Shown here piece by piece: positions 1 to 8,110 of a stretch of 64,000 nt of DNA. Source of the DNA: Cloacimonetes bacterium UBA6097 (GTDB lineage: Bacteria > Cloacimonadota > Cloacimonadia > Cloacimonadales > Cloacimonadaceae); NCBI GenBank assembly GCA_002435865.1, contig DIWV01000002.1:119427-183426 (forward strand), written 5' to 3'. The translations under genes and the position numbers were made by a program. Positions within the stretch are counted from its first letter, which is position 1, and each line of letters begins with the position of its first letter. Under the pieces are notes generated by a model, which was given only the letters and a program-made list of their open reading frames with translations, was not told where the DNA came from and did not search any database.

Positions 1-22
1 GCTACCGTAATGCTACCGTATT
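1..22. repeat. Edge of a possible 11-bp-period array
   Basis: Two adjacent 11-base units, GCTACCGTAAT and GCTACCGTATT, differ at one base. The period matches the 11-bp arrays elsewhere in the window. The left side is cut by the window edge, so the array length is unknown. A related pair of 7-mers, 11 bases apart, lies near 37583-37599. Confidence 0.45.
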
Positions 23-162
23 GTGATAAAGGAATGATTAAGTAAGAAAGATGAAAGAAAACCTGCATCTGCAAGTTAATAAAAGAATTGACTGTTTAAC
101 ATGGTTAGCATTATGTGTTATTCAATGGCAGTTGTTAATCATTACTATTTTTGGAGTAAGAA

Positions 163-582
163 ATGCAGACAACAGTTTTATGGATTTTGCCTTTTGTACT
201 AATTGTAATTGGATTGGGAACCATGATTTATGTTTTTCTCAAGCAACTGAAGGGCATGAAAGAAATACATATGGAAAGCGGTAAATATCCCGAGAAATAC
301 TTCATGATGTTAGGTTTGCTGATTGGTATGCCATTAACTATCATCCTCAATATTCTATTCCAGCCTAAATGGATATCTCAGGAGTCATCTTATTCATTAC
401 TCGGGTCCCTTATGATTATTGCTCCTATGATGATTGTGAGCTATTTATTTGTATGGATAAACAGAAAGAAAATCAGGCCTGAATTTAACCCTAAACGTTT
501 GAACAATATTGTTACTATATTAATTTTGGTAGCTATTGTACTTTATTTAGTTATTAAATTTATACAACACTACAGCATATAA
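163..582 (+). CDS. Small integral membrane protein, unknown function
   Basis: A 139-residue protein with four hydrophobic stretches at about residues 5-25, 45-65, 82-100 and 117-135. The charged linkers are rich in lysine and arginine, which fits a polytopic inner-membrane protein. The start at 163 is supported by a GGAG six bases upstream. It lies 18 bases before a thioesterase gene on the same strand, so the two may be co-transcribed. I do not recognise a family and see no catalytic motif. Confidence 0.7.
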   Translation: MQTTVLWILPFVLIVIGLGTMIYVFLKQLKGMKEIHMESGKYPEKYFMMLGLLIGMPLTIILNILFQPKWISQESSYSLLGSLMIIAPMMIVSYLFVWINRKKIRPEFNPKRLNNIVTILILVAIVLYLVIKFIQHYSI

Positions 583-600
583 CAACAACAGGATTTAAGA

Positions 601-999
601 ATGAAATTTTCCTTTCAAAAACGCATTTACGGATGCGAATGTGATATCTACGGTCACCTGAATAATGCTAACTATCTGCCCATTCTGGAAGCAGCCAGAA
701 GCGAAGCTCTGCAGGAAATGGGTATGCCTATCCAGAAACTGCTGGATTTAAACTGGCACATCTATGTAATGAAAGTTGAGCTTGATTTTATCAAACCTGT
801 TTTACTGGAAGATATTATCGAAGTCAGAAGTACGGTGCTTGAAATGAATAAAGTAAAATCCATCTGGCAGCAGGAAGTATATGATTCAAGTAGTAACTTG
901 TGCTTCCGCTCAATATTAAAAGCAGTTTTTGCTCATAATGGCAAACCTGCAAGACTGATACCGGAGATATATTCAGTATTTGAAAATTATTTGAAATAA
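601..999 (+). CDS. Hotdog-fold acyl-CoA thioesterase (4HBT/YbgC-like)
   Basis: A 132-residue protein of the usual length for single-domain 4-hydroxybenzoyl-CoA thioesterase/YbgC/FadM-type enzymes, which hydrolyse acyl-CoA or acyl-ACP thioesters in the cytoplasm. The family signature is at residues 15-30: Asp15, then GHLNNANYL, then Glu30 in the long helix. Asp15 would be the catalytic acid. An AGGA lies seven bases before the ATG. It follows a small membrane-protein gene and converges on the epimerase gene across a repeat-flanked spacer. The exact substrate cannot be read from the sequence. Confidence 0.85.
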   Translation: MKFSFQKRIYGCECDIYGHLNNANYLPILEAARSEALQEMGMPIQKLLDLNWHIYVMKVELDFIKPVLLEDIIEVRSTVLEMNKVKSIWQQEVYDSSSNLCFRSILKAVFAHNGKPARLIPEIYSVFENYLK

Positions 1000-1000
1000 G

Positions 1001-1259
1001 AACCACAGAATACACAGAAAAAACAGAAAGTACGGAAAAAAGACAATTAAGCAATTACTCTTATAGATAAAGTGGTTGTACCAGATAAATCACTACTTAA
1101 AATAAAAAAAGAACTGGATTCCAGCCTGCGCTGGAAAGACTAACGAAACGCAAAGATGCAAGGCAGCAAAGACGCTAAATATCATTGACTTATATGAGGT
1201 TGATTATCTGAAAACAGCTACTTTCCGTGCCTTCTTTTTTTTCTGTGTATTCTGTGGTT
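1001..1259. repeat. Inverted-repeat-bounded spacer between convergent genes
   Basis: The gap between the thioesterase and epimerase stop codons is bounded by a near-perfect inverted repeat of about 23 bp. The left arm (1001-1023) starts AACCACAGAATACACAG and the right arm (1237-1259) is its reverse complement. Inside are a REP-like palindrome (1111-1140, core CCAGCCTGCGCTGG) and a GCAAAGATGC-type repeat near 1150-1180. The right arm overlaps the epimerase stop codon. No gene is visible inside. Confidence 0.7.
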
Positions 1260-2214
1260 AAATAGTACTCTTATACCAGTCGATAAAATTACGGATGCCT
1301 TCTTTGAATGAATAAGTCGGATTATACCCTAATATCTTCCGGCTTTTATCAATATTGGCACAAGTGTAGTCTACATCACCTTCCTGCTTTGGCTGCCAGT
1401 CGAGGATTGCTTTTTTGCCGATTGCTGATTCAAGCTCTGAAATCATATCTTTTAAGTTGATTGTCTGTGACTCACCCAGATTGAATATATCAAAACAATT
1501 CCTTTTTTGTATATAATCCATTGCTTTAAGTACACCATCAATTGTGTCGTCTATATAAGTATAATCCCGGCTGGTAGAACCATCTCCGTAAAAAGGTATT
1601 GGTTTGTCATCAAATATTAGTTTAGTGAATTTATGAATTGCCAGATCAGGTCTCTGACGTGGTCCGTACACAGTAAAGAACCGCAGGCATAGGACAGAAA
1701 TGTTGTGCATCTCATGCCATCTCTGGCACAGGAATTCACCTATACTTTTTGTTTCTGCATAAGGAGAGTAAGGTTCATTCAATTTATCCTTTTCCTTAAA
1801 AGCTCCCCCGGTTTTATTGCCATAGACTGACGAAGATGAAGCAAAAATCATCTTCTTCACATTATATTTTTTACAGGCATCCAAAACCTGGAGCGTACCC
1901 ACAATATTTACATCATTATAAAGCTCAGGATTTTCCAGGGAAGGACGTACTCCTGCCATAGCTGCCAGATGAATGCATAAATCTATGTGATTGCCTTCAA
2001 GACAGGTATCTAAATCAAAAGATTTCCTGATGTCGCCGACTATAAGCTTGAAATTTGGATTGCGTAATATTGTAGATATGTTTTTCTTTTTTATACCGGG
2101 TTCATAATAAGGATTAAAGTTATCCAGGCATACTACTTTATGTCCTGATGAAATCAATCTTTCACATAAATGTGAACCGATAAATCCTGCTCCGCCGGTA
2201 ACCAGAATATTCAT
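1258..2214 (-). CDS. NAD-dependent nucleotide-sugar epimerase (UDP-glucuronate 4-epimerase-like)
   Basis: A 318-residue extended short-chain dehydrogenase. The Rossmann motif GGAGFIG is at residues 7-13. The catalytic triad region is a serine run at 126-129 followed by VYG, with Tyr152 and Lys156 in YAETK. The layout fits UDP-glucuronate/UDP-galactose 4-epimerases that make sugar nucleotides for surface polysaccharides. It starts 14 bases after murA and is the last gene of the operon STAS, regulator-kinase, prmC, murA, epimerase. Its exact sugar (glucuronate, glucose or a dehydratase substrate) is not settled by sequence alone. Confidence 0.85.
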   Translation of the reverse strand: MNILVTGGAGFIGSHLCERLISSGHKVVCLDNFNPYYEPGIKKKNISTILRNPNFKLIVGDIRKSFDLDTCLEGNHIDLCIHLAAMAGVRPSLENPELYNDVNIVGTLQVLDACKKYNVKKMIFASSSSVYGNKTGGAFKEKDKLNEPYSPYAETKSIGEFLCQRWHEMHNISVLCLRFFTVYGPRQRPDLAIHKFTKLIFDDKPIPFYGDGSTSRDYTYIDDTIDGVLKAMDYIQKRNCFDIFNLGESQTINLKDMISELESAIGKKAILDWQPKQEGDVDYTCANIDKSRKILGYNPTYSFKEGIRNFIDWYKSTI

Positions 2215-2228
2215 CTTACAAGATTTAA

Positions 2229-3482
2229 TCAGGCATTTTCCCTGATAATGTGAGCTCCGACAGCATTAAGCTTTTCTTCAATCCTGTCGTAACCTCTGTC
2301 TATATGATAAATACGATTGATAATCGTTTCTCCCTGAGCTTTGATTCCTGCCAGAACCAAGGCGGCACTGGCTCTTAAATCAGTTGCCATGATTTCTGCA
2401 CCGCTAAGTTCTTTAACCCCTTTTACTGTAGCCATATTCAGATTCAGTTTAATATTTGACTGCAGGCGGTTGAGTTCTGAAACATGCATGAATCTATCCG
2501 GGAATATTGTTTCAGTAATAACGCTAATTCCATCTGATATTGACATCAATGCCATAAACTGAGCCTGCAGGTCTGTAGGAAAACCGGGATGCGGCATTGT
2601 TGTTATATTTACAGGTTTAATCTTTTTAGGCGGGTTGATAGTTATGCTGTTTTCTTTGATAATCAGCTCACAACCTGTGCTGCGAAGTTTATTCAGCAGT
2701 TCATCCAGATGATGAGGCTGACAATTTGCAACAGTCAATGGTTCAGTACTCATTGCTCCTGCAATCAGGAAAGTTCCGGCTTCTATACGGTCAGAAATCA
2801 TTTCCATGCCCACAGGAAACAGCTCTGTCACACCTTTTATAATAAGATGCGTTGTACCTTTGCCGCTAATTTTTGCACCCATCTGGTTCAGAAAATCAAT
2901 AACAGAATCGACTTCCGGTTCCATTGCAGCATTTAATAGTTCAGTTTCACCTTCTGCTGTTACACAAGCCATTAAGGTATTGATTGTTGCACCAACCGAA
3001 GATTTCTCAAAATGAATTACAGCACCTTTTAACCTTTTTGCTTTAGCATGGATATAACCATGGTCAAGATTGACTTCTGCCCCCAGTTTTTCTATGGCTT
3101 TCAGGTGAAGGTCTACAGGCCTGGTACCAATTGCACAACCACCGGGAAAAGAAACTCTGGCTTCTCCGATTCTGGCGAGTAAAGGTCCCATGACATATAT
3201 TGATGCTCTCATCTTGCTGACTAATTCGTAGGGAGCTTCACAATAGCAGACATCTGTTGAATCTATATGCATCTTGCCATCTGATGTTTCGACCCTGGAA
3301 CCTATAATACGTAACAGATGTGCCATAGTTTTAAGGTCTATCAGATTTGGAACATTGGATAGTACTGATTTACCGGGAGCCAGTAAACTTGCTGCCATAA
3401 TCGGAAGTATAGCGTTCTTTGCTCCGCTTACATTGATAGTTCCTTTAAGAGGATTACCGCCCTGTATTATAAATCTGTCCAT
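2229..3482 (-). CDS. murA: UDP-N-acetylglucosamine 1-carboxyvinyltransferase
   Basis: A 417-residue protein, the normal length for MurA, which transfers enolpyruvate from phosphoenolpyruvate to UDP-GlcNAc in the first committed step of peptidoglycan synthesis. It begins with the family motif around GAKNA (Lys22 binds substrate). The active-site cysteine that fosfomycin modifies is Cys116 in GGCAIGTRP, so this enzyme has the Cys rather than the resistant Asp form. AGGGA lies upstream of the ATG. It sits between prmC and an epimerase in one minus-strand operon. Confidence 0.95.
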   Translation of the reverse strand: MDRFIIQGGNPLKGTINVSGAKNAILPIMAASLLAPGKSVLSNVPNLIDLKTMAHLLRIIGSRVETSDGKMHIDSTDVCYCEAPYELVSKMRASIYVMGPLLARIGEARVSFPGGCAIGTRPVDLHLKAIEKLGAEVNLDHGYIHAKAKRLKGAVIHFEKSSVGATINTLMACVTAEGETELLNAAMEPEVDSVIDFLNQMGAKISGKGTTHLIIKGVTELFPVGMEMISDRIEAGTFLIAGAMSTEPLTVANCQPHHLDELLNKLRSTGCELIIKENSITINPPKKIKPVNITTMPHPGFPTDLQAQFMALMSISDGISVITETIFPDRFMHVSELNRLQSNIKLNLNMATVKGVKELSGAEIMATDLRASAALVLAGIKAQGETIINRIYHIDRGYDRIEEKLNAVGAHIIRENA

Positions 3483-3518
3483 AATATTCCCTGTTTACAT
3501 CCTGTAATTTTTGTTATC

Positions 3519-4391
3519 TCAATCCGGAATATGTCTTTTTGTCAATATATCTTTGTTATAAATGCAGAGATAACGGTTTCTTCCTGTTAAATCCTTTTTT
3601 GCTTCAATCCTGTCATAGCCGCAGGAATGGGCAATTTCTACAATTTCATCAGACTGTGTTTCTCCTGTTTCCAGATAAATTTTACCGCCTTTTCTAAGAC
3701 GAGTTGAAGCTTGTTTAAGAATCCTATGGTAGAATTCTAATCCATTCTGTTTAGCCAGTAAAGCAAGTTTAGGTTCGTAAAGCCTGACTTCATCATCAAG
3801 GATAGCATAATCACCTGGTGAAATATAGGGAGGATTTGATACTATAACATCATACATAATCTTATTCTCCTGAAACAAGTCTGTACAAACGAAATGAACG
3901 TCCAGACACAGTAATTTAGCATTTTCACGGGCGGTTGTAATGGACAAATGCGATATATCGGTTGCGCTTACATTAAAATCAGGATTCAGGTTTTTCAGAG
4001 CTAATGCAATAGCTCCGCTGCCGGTACCAACATCCAGTATTCTTAATTTGCCTTTTTCATTGAAAACAATCCATTCTACCAATCCTTCTGTCTCAGGTCT
4101 GGGTATCAGTACGTTTTCATTAACTTTTAATACCAATCCGTAGAATTCTGTTTTACCCAAAATGTATTGAATCGGTTTGTGTAAAAGCAAATCCTTCCTG
4201 TAAGCAGAAAATTGTAATAATTGTAAAGGTGTAAGCTTTTGATTGAGGTTTAATGGCAAAGAGGGTATTGAGCAACCGATAATTTCAGCTAAAAGAAGTT
4301 TAATGTTATACTCAGAAACTCCGAATTCTTCTGCTAATGTTAATGATTCTGATAACAACTCGCTTACAGTCTTGAGATCATTGAGAAGCAT
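3519..4391 (-). CDS. prmC: Peptide chain release factor N5-glutamine methyltransferase
   Basis: A 290-residue protein with the PrmC/HemK architecture: an N-terminal helical domain (about 1-75) that recognises release factors and a Rossmann SAM-dependent methyltransferase domain. The SAM motif GTGSG is at 122-126 and the glutamine-binding NPPY at 186-189. It methylates the GGQ glutamine of RF1/RF2. Its start overlaps the end of the upstream regulator gene by 14 bases, indicating translational coupling. In many bacteria prmC follows prfA, but not here. Confidence 0.93.
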   Translation of the reverse strand: MLLNDLKTVSELLSESLTLAEEFGVSEYNIKLLLAEIIGCSIPSLPLNLNQKLTPLQLLQFSAYRKDLLLHKPIQYILGKTEFYGLVLKVNENVLIPRPETEGLVEWIVFNEKGKLRILDVGTGSGAIALALKNLNPDFNVSATDISHLSITTARENAKLLCLDVHFVCTDLFQENKIMYDVIVSNPPYISPGDYAILDDEVRLYEPKLALLAKQNGLEFYHRILKQASTRLRKGGKIYLETGETQSDEIVEIAHSCGYDRIEAKKDLTGRNRYLCIYNKDILTKRHIPD

Positions 4392-5292
4392 TGGCTATTT
4401 TTTTCTCAATTCTTATGCGGCGACCACCTTTAGAGAATGAAATCTTGTCAGTGAGATAATAAATAATGGAAATTCCACGTCCATATTCATCAAGCTGAAT
4501 TCCATTATAGGTTTTGATTTTATTTAGCCACAGTTTGTAGTCAAAGCCCTTTCCTTCATCTTCAACCTCAAATACTATGACTTGTTTGACTTGGTCTATA
4601 GATAGTTTTACATGAATTTCTTTGGCTGCAATTTCAGGGTCCTGCAATTTCTCAGCTAATAGTTCTTTATAAGCTTCATTCTGTGATGTTCTTTCTTTGA
4701 TGTTGAGACCAAGCGTACCGTGAATGAAAGCATTATACAACATTTCTTCCATGCAAAGCAGCATCTCATTTATAACAGTAGTGGTTAGATTGAGATTTTG
4801 TTTAAAAAATTTAGTGAATATTTTAACGAAGTCAACCTGCCTGAACATAATTGGTGGTAAAGATAATTTGATTTCTGCATGACTGACTTTGCGGCTGACG
4901 TTTAAATAATCCCAATCTTCTTTCTTTTTGTTGATTTGCAACTGGACAGCATTCATGAGCTGTTCTGTATCAAGGGGTTTGCGAATAAAATCAGAAGCCC
5001 CCAATTGAATTGCTTTAATAAAATAATCCTGCTCAAGATATCCTGTCATAAGAATAAACGATATGTCATCATAATCCTGACGAACATGTTTGAGCAAATC
5101 CAAACCAGTCAAGCCGGGCATTTCAATATCACATATCACCAGGTCATATTCTTTTTGGGATAGTTTCCTTAAAGCGTCATGGCCGTTGTAAGCAGGGTCA
5201 ACTTCATAACCTGCTACCTGTAGAACCATAACCAGACCGTTTACCATGCTGATACTATCGTCTACAACCAGTATTCTGATGCTACGAGCCAT
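4378..5292 (-). CDS. Response regulator fused to an RsbW-like anti-sigma/serine kinase
   Basis: A 304-residue two-domain protein. Residues 1-120 are a receiver domain with Asp11/Asp12, phospho-acceptor Asp55, Thr83 and Lys105. Residues 150-300 are a GHKL ATPase with an N-box around Glu183-Asn187, DEGKGF at 245-250 and GRGI at 271-274. It lacks the histidine dimerisation domain of a sensor kinase and resembles the RsbW/SpoIIAB class. The gene just upstream encodes a STAS protein, the usual partner of such kinases, so phosphorylation may control partner switching. No PP2C phosphatase or sigma factor is adjacent. The output target is unknown. Confidence 0.85.
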   Translation of the reverse strand: MARSIRILVVDDSISMVNGLVMVLQVAGYEVDPAYNGHDALRKLSQKEYDLVICDIEMPGLTGLDLLKHVRQDYDDISFILMTGYLEQDYFIKAIQLGASDFIRKPLDTEQLMNAVQLQINKKKEDWDYLNVSRKVSHAEIKLSLPPIMFRQVDFVKIFTKFFKQNLNLTTTVINEMLLCMEEMLYNAFIHGTLGLNIKERTSQNEAYKELLAEKLQDPEIAAKEIHVKLSIDQVKQVIVFEVEDEGKGFDYKLWLNKIKTYNGIQLDEYGRGISIIYYLTDKISFSKGGRRIRIEKKIANASQ

Positions 5293-5294
5293 AT

Positions 5295-5603
5295 TTAACC
5301 TAAATTAACTGTAAACAATTGATTCAGTTTCAGCATGGAAAAAAGTTCATAGACACTGTGAGAACAACGGATAACTTCCATTTCCCCACCTTTGGCAGCA
5401 AAATCTTTGTAGAATAACAATATTTTGCCAATACCAGTACTGCTGATGTTGCGGCATTCCAGAAAATCCATTTCCAGATTGGTAGCTTCACTATTTAAGA
5501 TTTCTGTAAGCTTATCCTGAAGGAGGTAACTATTGTCACTGGTCAGGATACCTTCTACTTTCATCAATACGGTCTTGTCGTCGTAAGTAAGATCGATACT
5601 CAT
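5295..5603 (-). CDS. STAS-domain anti-sigma factor antagonist (RsbV/SpoIIAA-like)
   Basis: A 102-residue single STAS domain. The conserved segment carrying the phosphorylatable serine reads ISSTGIG at residues 53-59, so Ser54 or Ser55 is the likely site. Such proteins bind RsbW-like kinases when unphosphorylated and release the kinase's target. The gene lies two bases before the regulator-kinase fusion and is the first gene of the operon. A good Shine-Dalgarno (AAGGAG) precedes the ATG. Confidence 0.88.
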   Translation of the reverse strand: MSIDLTYDDKTVLMKVEGILTSDNSYLLQDKLTEILNSEATNLEMDFLECRNISSTGIGKILLFYKDFAAKGGEMEVIRCSHSVYELFSMLKLNQLFTVNLG

Positions 5604-5662
5604 TTTATTCTCCTTACTTCTGATCTATAGGGATAAAATTAGCATAAATAATCATATAATTC

Positions 5663-5691
5663 ATTTTGTTTATATAATGATTCATTGTCAA
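5663..5691 (-). promoter_or_regulatory. Possible sigma70-type promoter for the STAS-prmC-murA operon
   Basis: On the minus strand TTGACA (5686-5691) is followed after 17 bases by CAAAAT (5663-5668), which matches the -10 consensus at four of six positions. It sits about 60 bases before the STAS start codon. The -35 is perfect but the -10 is weak, so this is tentative. Confidence 0.35.
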
Positions 5692-5786
5692 GAGGATTAT
5701 TTTAACTACAATTTTTTTCTACTCCTAAGACAGAAATAATAGAGGTTATTGATACATTATTTGTATATATGAATATCAGGTTTTAA

Positions 5787-5816
5787 TTGACATCTGTGTT
5801 TGATTCAAAATGTATA
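5787..5816 (+). promoter_or_regulatory. Possible promoter for the MacA/MacB exporter operon
   Basis: TTGACA (5787-5792), an 18-base spacer, then TGTATA (5811-5816), with the start codon about 57 bases downstream. It is divergent from the STAS operon promoter in the same 270-base gap. No operator palindrome was noticed. Confidence 0.4.
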
Positions 5817-5872
5817 CTTGCTCCCTTAATAGAAGTGAAATAAATTGATAATTTATTAAATAGGACGGAATA

Positions 5873-7354
5873 ATGAAAAAGCTGATCAGATTAGTTATCA
5901 TTGCTGTTATCATTGCTGCATTAATAACCAGTTATTTTATTTACAAAAAGAAACAAGGTAAACCAGAGTGGCGTTTGGATAGAATATCAACAGGAAATCT
6001 AAGAGAAGAAGTTACCGCCAGTGGAACCTTGAATCCTTCTTCCCAGGTTAATGTGGGAACAGAAATTTCAGGTAAAATATCAAAGATTTATAAAGATTTC
6101 AACTCCACGGTTAAGAAAGGTGACCTCCTTGCAAAACTTGATACCGAAAATCTGGAAACCAGTCTTGAGTCTGCCCAATCTGACGTTCGTAAAGCACAAA
6201 TAACGGTTGAAGATACAAAGATTGATCTGGATTTGCAAACAGAATTACTCAAGAACAATATAAGTACAGCATATGACTTACAAAAAGCCCAAAACAAATA
6301 TGACCAGGCAGTGCAAAGCCTTGCTAATGCACGTTTTGCCCTGAAAAGAGCAGAAAAGAACCTTAAAAATGCAATTATAACTTCTCCTATTGATGGCGTA
6401 ATTGTCTCAAGAAATGTAGATGAAGGACAAACTGTTGCTGCGAGCCTGAATGCTCCAACCTTATTTGTAATCGCTAACAATCTGAAGAAAATGCAGATAA
6501 ATGCTGATATAGATGAAGCTGATATTGGAAAAATATCTGTTGGACTACCTGTAGAATTCAGGGTTGATGCTTTTGCCGATGATAACTTTGAAGGAAAGGT
6601 TAATCAGGTTAGATTGAGCCCCAGTACAGAGCAAAACGTTGTTACTTACAGTGTTATTATTGATGTGGATAATTCTCAGCTTAAGCTTCTGCCCGGCATG
6701 ACTGCTAATGTTACAATAATTATCAGGGAAAAGGATAATGTACTTACAATTCCCGAAACTGCAATCCGGTTTAAACCGAGTAAAGAACTATGGAAGCAAT
6801 TCGGTTTGAAATGGGATGATAAATTACTTGCAAGCATCAGAAGTAAAGGCAGGGGACAGTGGAAACCCAATGCTTCTGCTCAGGCTGTAAGTACAGGGAC
6901 AAAGCCTGATAGCTTGAAGTCTAAGCCAGTAAAAACGGCTGCAGGATTAAAAGATGCTTCCAGGATCGTTAAAGATAAAACTGCTGAGCGTCCGGATATC
7001 TCTAAAATGACTCCTGAACAAAAAGCAGTTTATCGTGATAAAGTGAAGAAAAAAAGCAGTCAGAATAATACAGAACAGGCTGCTGAAACTACCGGCGGTC
7101 AGTTTAATTTCTCCGCTAGCAATACCACACGGGAAAAAACATCAAGAAACAGGATCTGGGTTCTAGTAAATGGCAAGCCAGAGATGAAAGATATTGTAAC
7201 TGGGCTGTCTGATGGCAATAAGGTGGAACTGATATCAGGATTGGATAAAGGGCAGGAATTTATTACTGGAGTTAATTATAAAAACGCCAAACAAGCTGCT
7301 GCTGCCAGTACATCAATACTCGGTAACAGTGGCGGATTCAGACCGGGGCATTAG
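5873..7354 (+). CDS. Periplasmic adaptor of a tripartite exporter (MacA/HlyD-like)
   Basis: A 493-residue membrane-fusion protein. One N-terminal transmembrane anchor (about 5-24) is followed by a split biotinyl-lipoyl domain, with a coiled-coil hairpin at about 90-160 rich in Ala, Gln and Lys, then a beta-barrel domain and a membrane-proximal domain. It would bridge an inner-membrane ABC transporter to an outer-membrane channel. It is longer than typical MacA (about 370) because of a low-complexity, Lys/Ser/Thr-rich stretch at about 315-420 before the last beta segment. The ABC ATPase and permease genes follow. No TolC-like gene is in the operon, so the outer channel is presumably elsewhere. 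Confidence 0.88.
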   Translation: MKKLIRLVIIAVIIAALITSYFIYKKKQGKPEWRLDRISTGNLREEVTASGTLNPSSQVNVGTEISGKISKIYKDFNSTVKKGDLLAKLDTENLETSLESAQSDVRKAQITVEDTKIDLDLQTELLKNNISTAYDLQKAQNKYDQAVQSLANARFALKRAEKNLKNAIITSPIDGVIVSRNVDEGQTVAASLNAPTLFVIANNLKKMQINADIDEADIGKISVGLPVEFRVDAFADDNFEGKVNQVRLSPSTEQNVVTYSVIIDVDNSQLKLLPGMTANVTIIIREKDNVLTIPETAIRFKPSKELWKQFGLKWDDKLLASIRSKGRGQWKPNASAQAVSTGTKPDSLKSKPVKTAAGLKDASRIVKDKTAERPDISKMTPEQKAVYRDKVKKKSSQNNTEQAAETTGGQFNFSASNTTREKTSRNRIWVLVNGKPEMKDIVTGLSDGNKVELISGLDKGQEFITGVNYKNAKQAAAASTSILGNSGGFRPGH

Positions 7355-7362
7355 GAATCTGT

Positions 7363-8109
7363 ATGTCTAAAGCTCTTGTCAATATAGAAAAGCTTACAAA
7401 AACTTACCATATGGGCGTTGTGGAGGTTCATGCACTCCGCGGCGTGGATTTGACTATCCAAAGCGGAGAATTCATAGCTATAATGGGAGCTAGCGGTTCC
7501 GGTAAAACGACGTTGATGAATCTGATTGGCTGCCTTGATAAACCAACCACAGGGAAATACAGCCTGGATGGGATTGACGTTCATACTATCCCGGAAGAGG
7601 AATTGGCTGCATTGCGTAACCTGAAAATTGGTTATGTCTTTCAATCTTTCTACTTACTTTCAAGAACAACCGCTTACGAAAATGTTGAACTGCCTTTGTT
7701 ATACAGAACTAAACTTGCTCATCATGACCGCAGGGAGCTTACTCTCAAAGCTCTCCGGGACGTAAATATAGAAGATCGGGCACATCACTTTCCCAACCAA
7801 CTTTCAGGAGGTCAGCAGCAAAGAGTAGCTATAGCCAGAGCTATAGTAAATGAACCGGTGATATTGCTCGCAGACGAACCTACAGGAAATCTGGATTCTA
7901 GAACAAGCATAGAAGTTATGGCAGTTTTTCAGAAGCTTCACCAGAGCGGCATAACTGTAATTTTGGTTACACATGAACAGGATATTTCTCAGTATGCACA
8001 AAGAATAATCTCTTTTAAAGATGGAAAAATTCGCTCTGATGTTATAAATAATAATCCCAAAAATGCATTGGAAGACTTAAAGGCTTTACCGCCATTGGAT
8101 GAGGATTGA
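7363..8109 (+). CDS. ABC transporter ATPase (MacB/LolD-type)
   Basis: A 248-residue ATP-binding subunit with Walker A GASGSGKT near residues 43-50, a Q-loop in YVFQSF, the signature LSGGQQQR, and Walker B ILLADEPTGNLDS. The combination is characteristic of the MacB/LolD/FtsE family. It starts eight bases after the adaptor gene and is followed directly by the permease, so ATPase and permease are separate polypeptides, unlike the E. coli MacB fusion. The substrate (peptide, macrolide or lipoprotein) cannot be told from sequence. Confidence 0.92.
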   Translation: MSKALVNIEKLTKTYHMGVVEVHALRGVDLTIQSGEFIAIMGASGSGKTTLMNLIGCLDKPTTGKYSLDGIDVHTIPEEELAALRNLKIGYVFQSFYLLSRTTAYENVELPLLYRTKLAHHDRRELTLKALRDVNIEDRAHHFPNQLSGGQQQRVAIARAIVNEPVILLADEPTGNLDSRTSIEVMAVFQKLHQSGITVILVTHEQDISQYAQRIISFKDGKIRSDVINNNPKNALEDLKALPPLDED

Positions 8110-8110
8110 T

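Noticed and set aside
51..284. Possible small gene before the membrane protein
   Set aside because: It overlaps the better-supported gene at 163 and reads as a shifted frame of it; no good ribosome-binding site.
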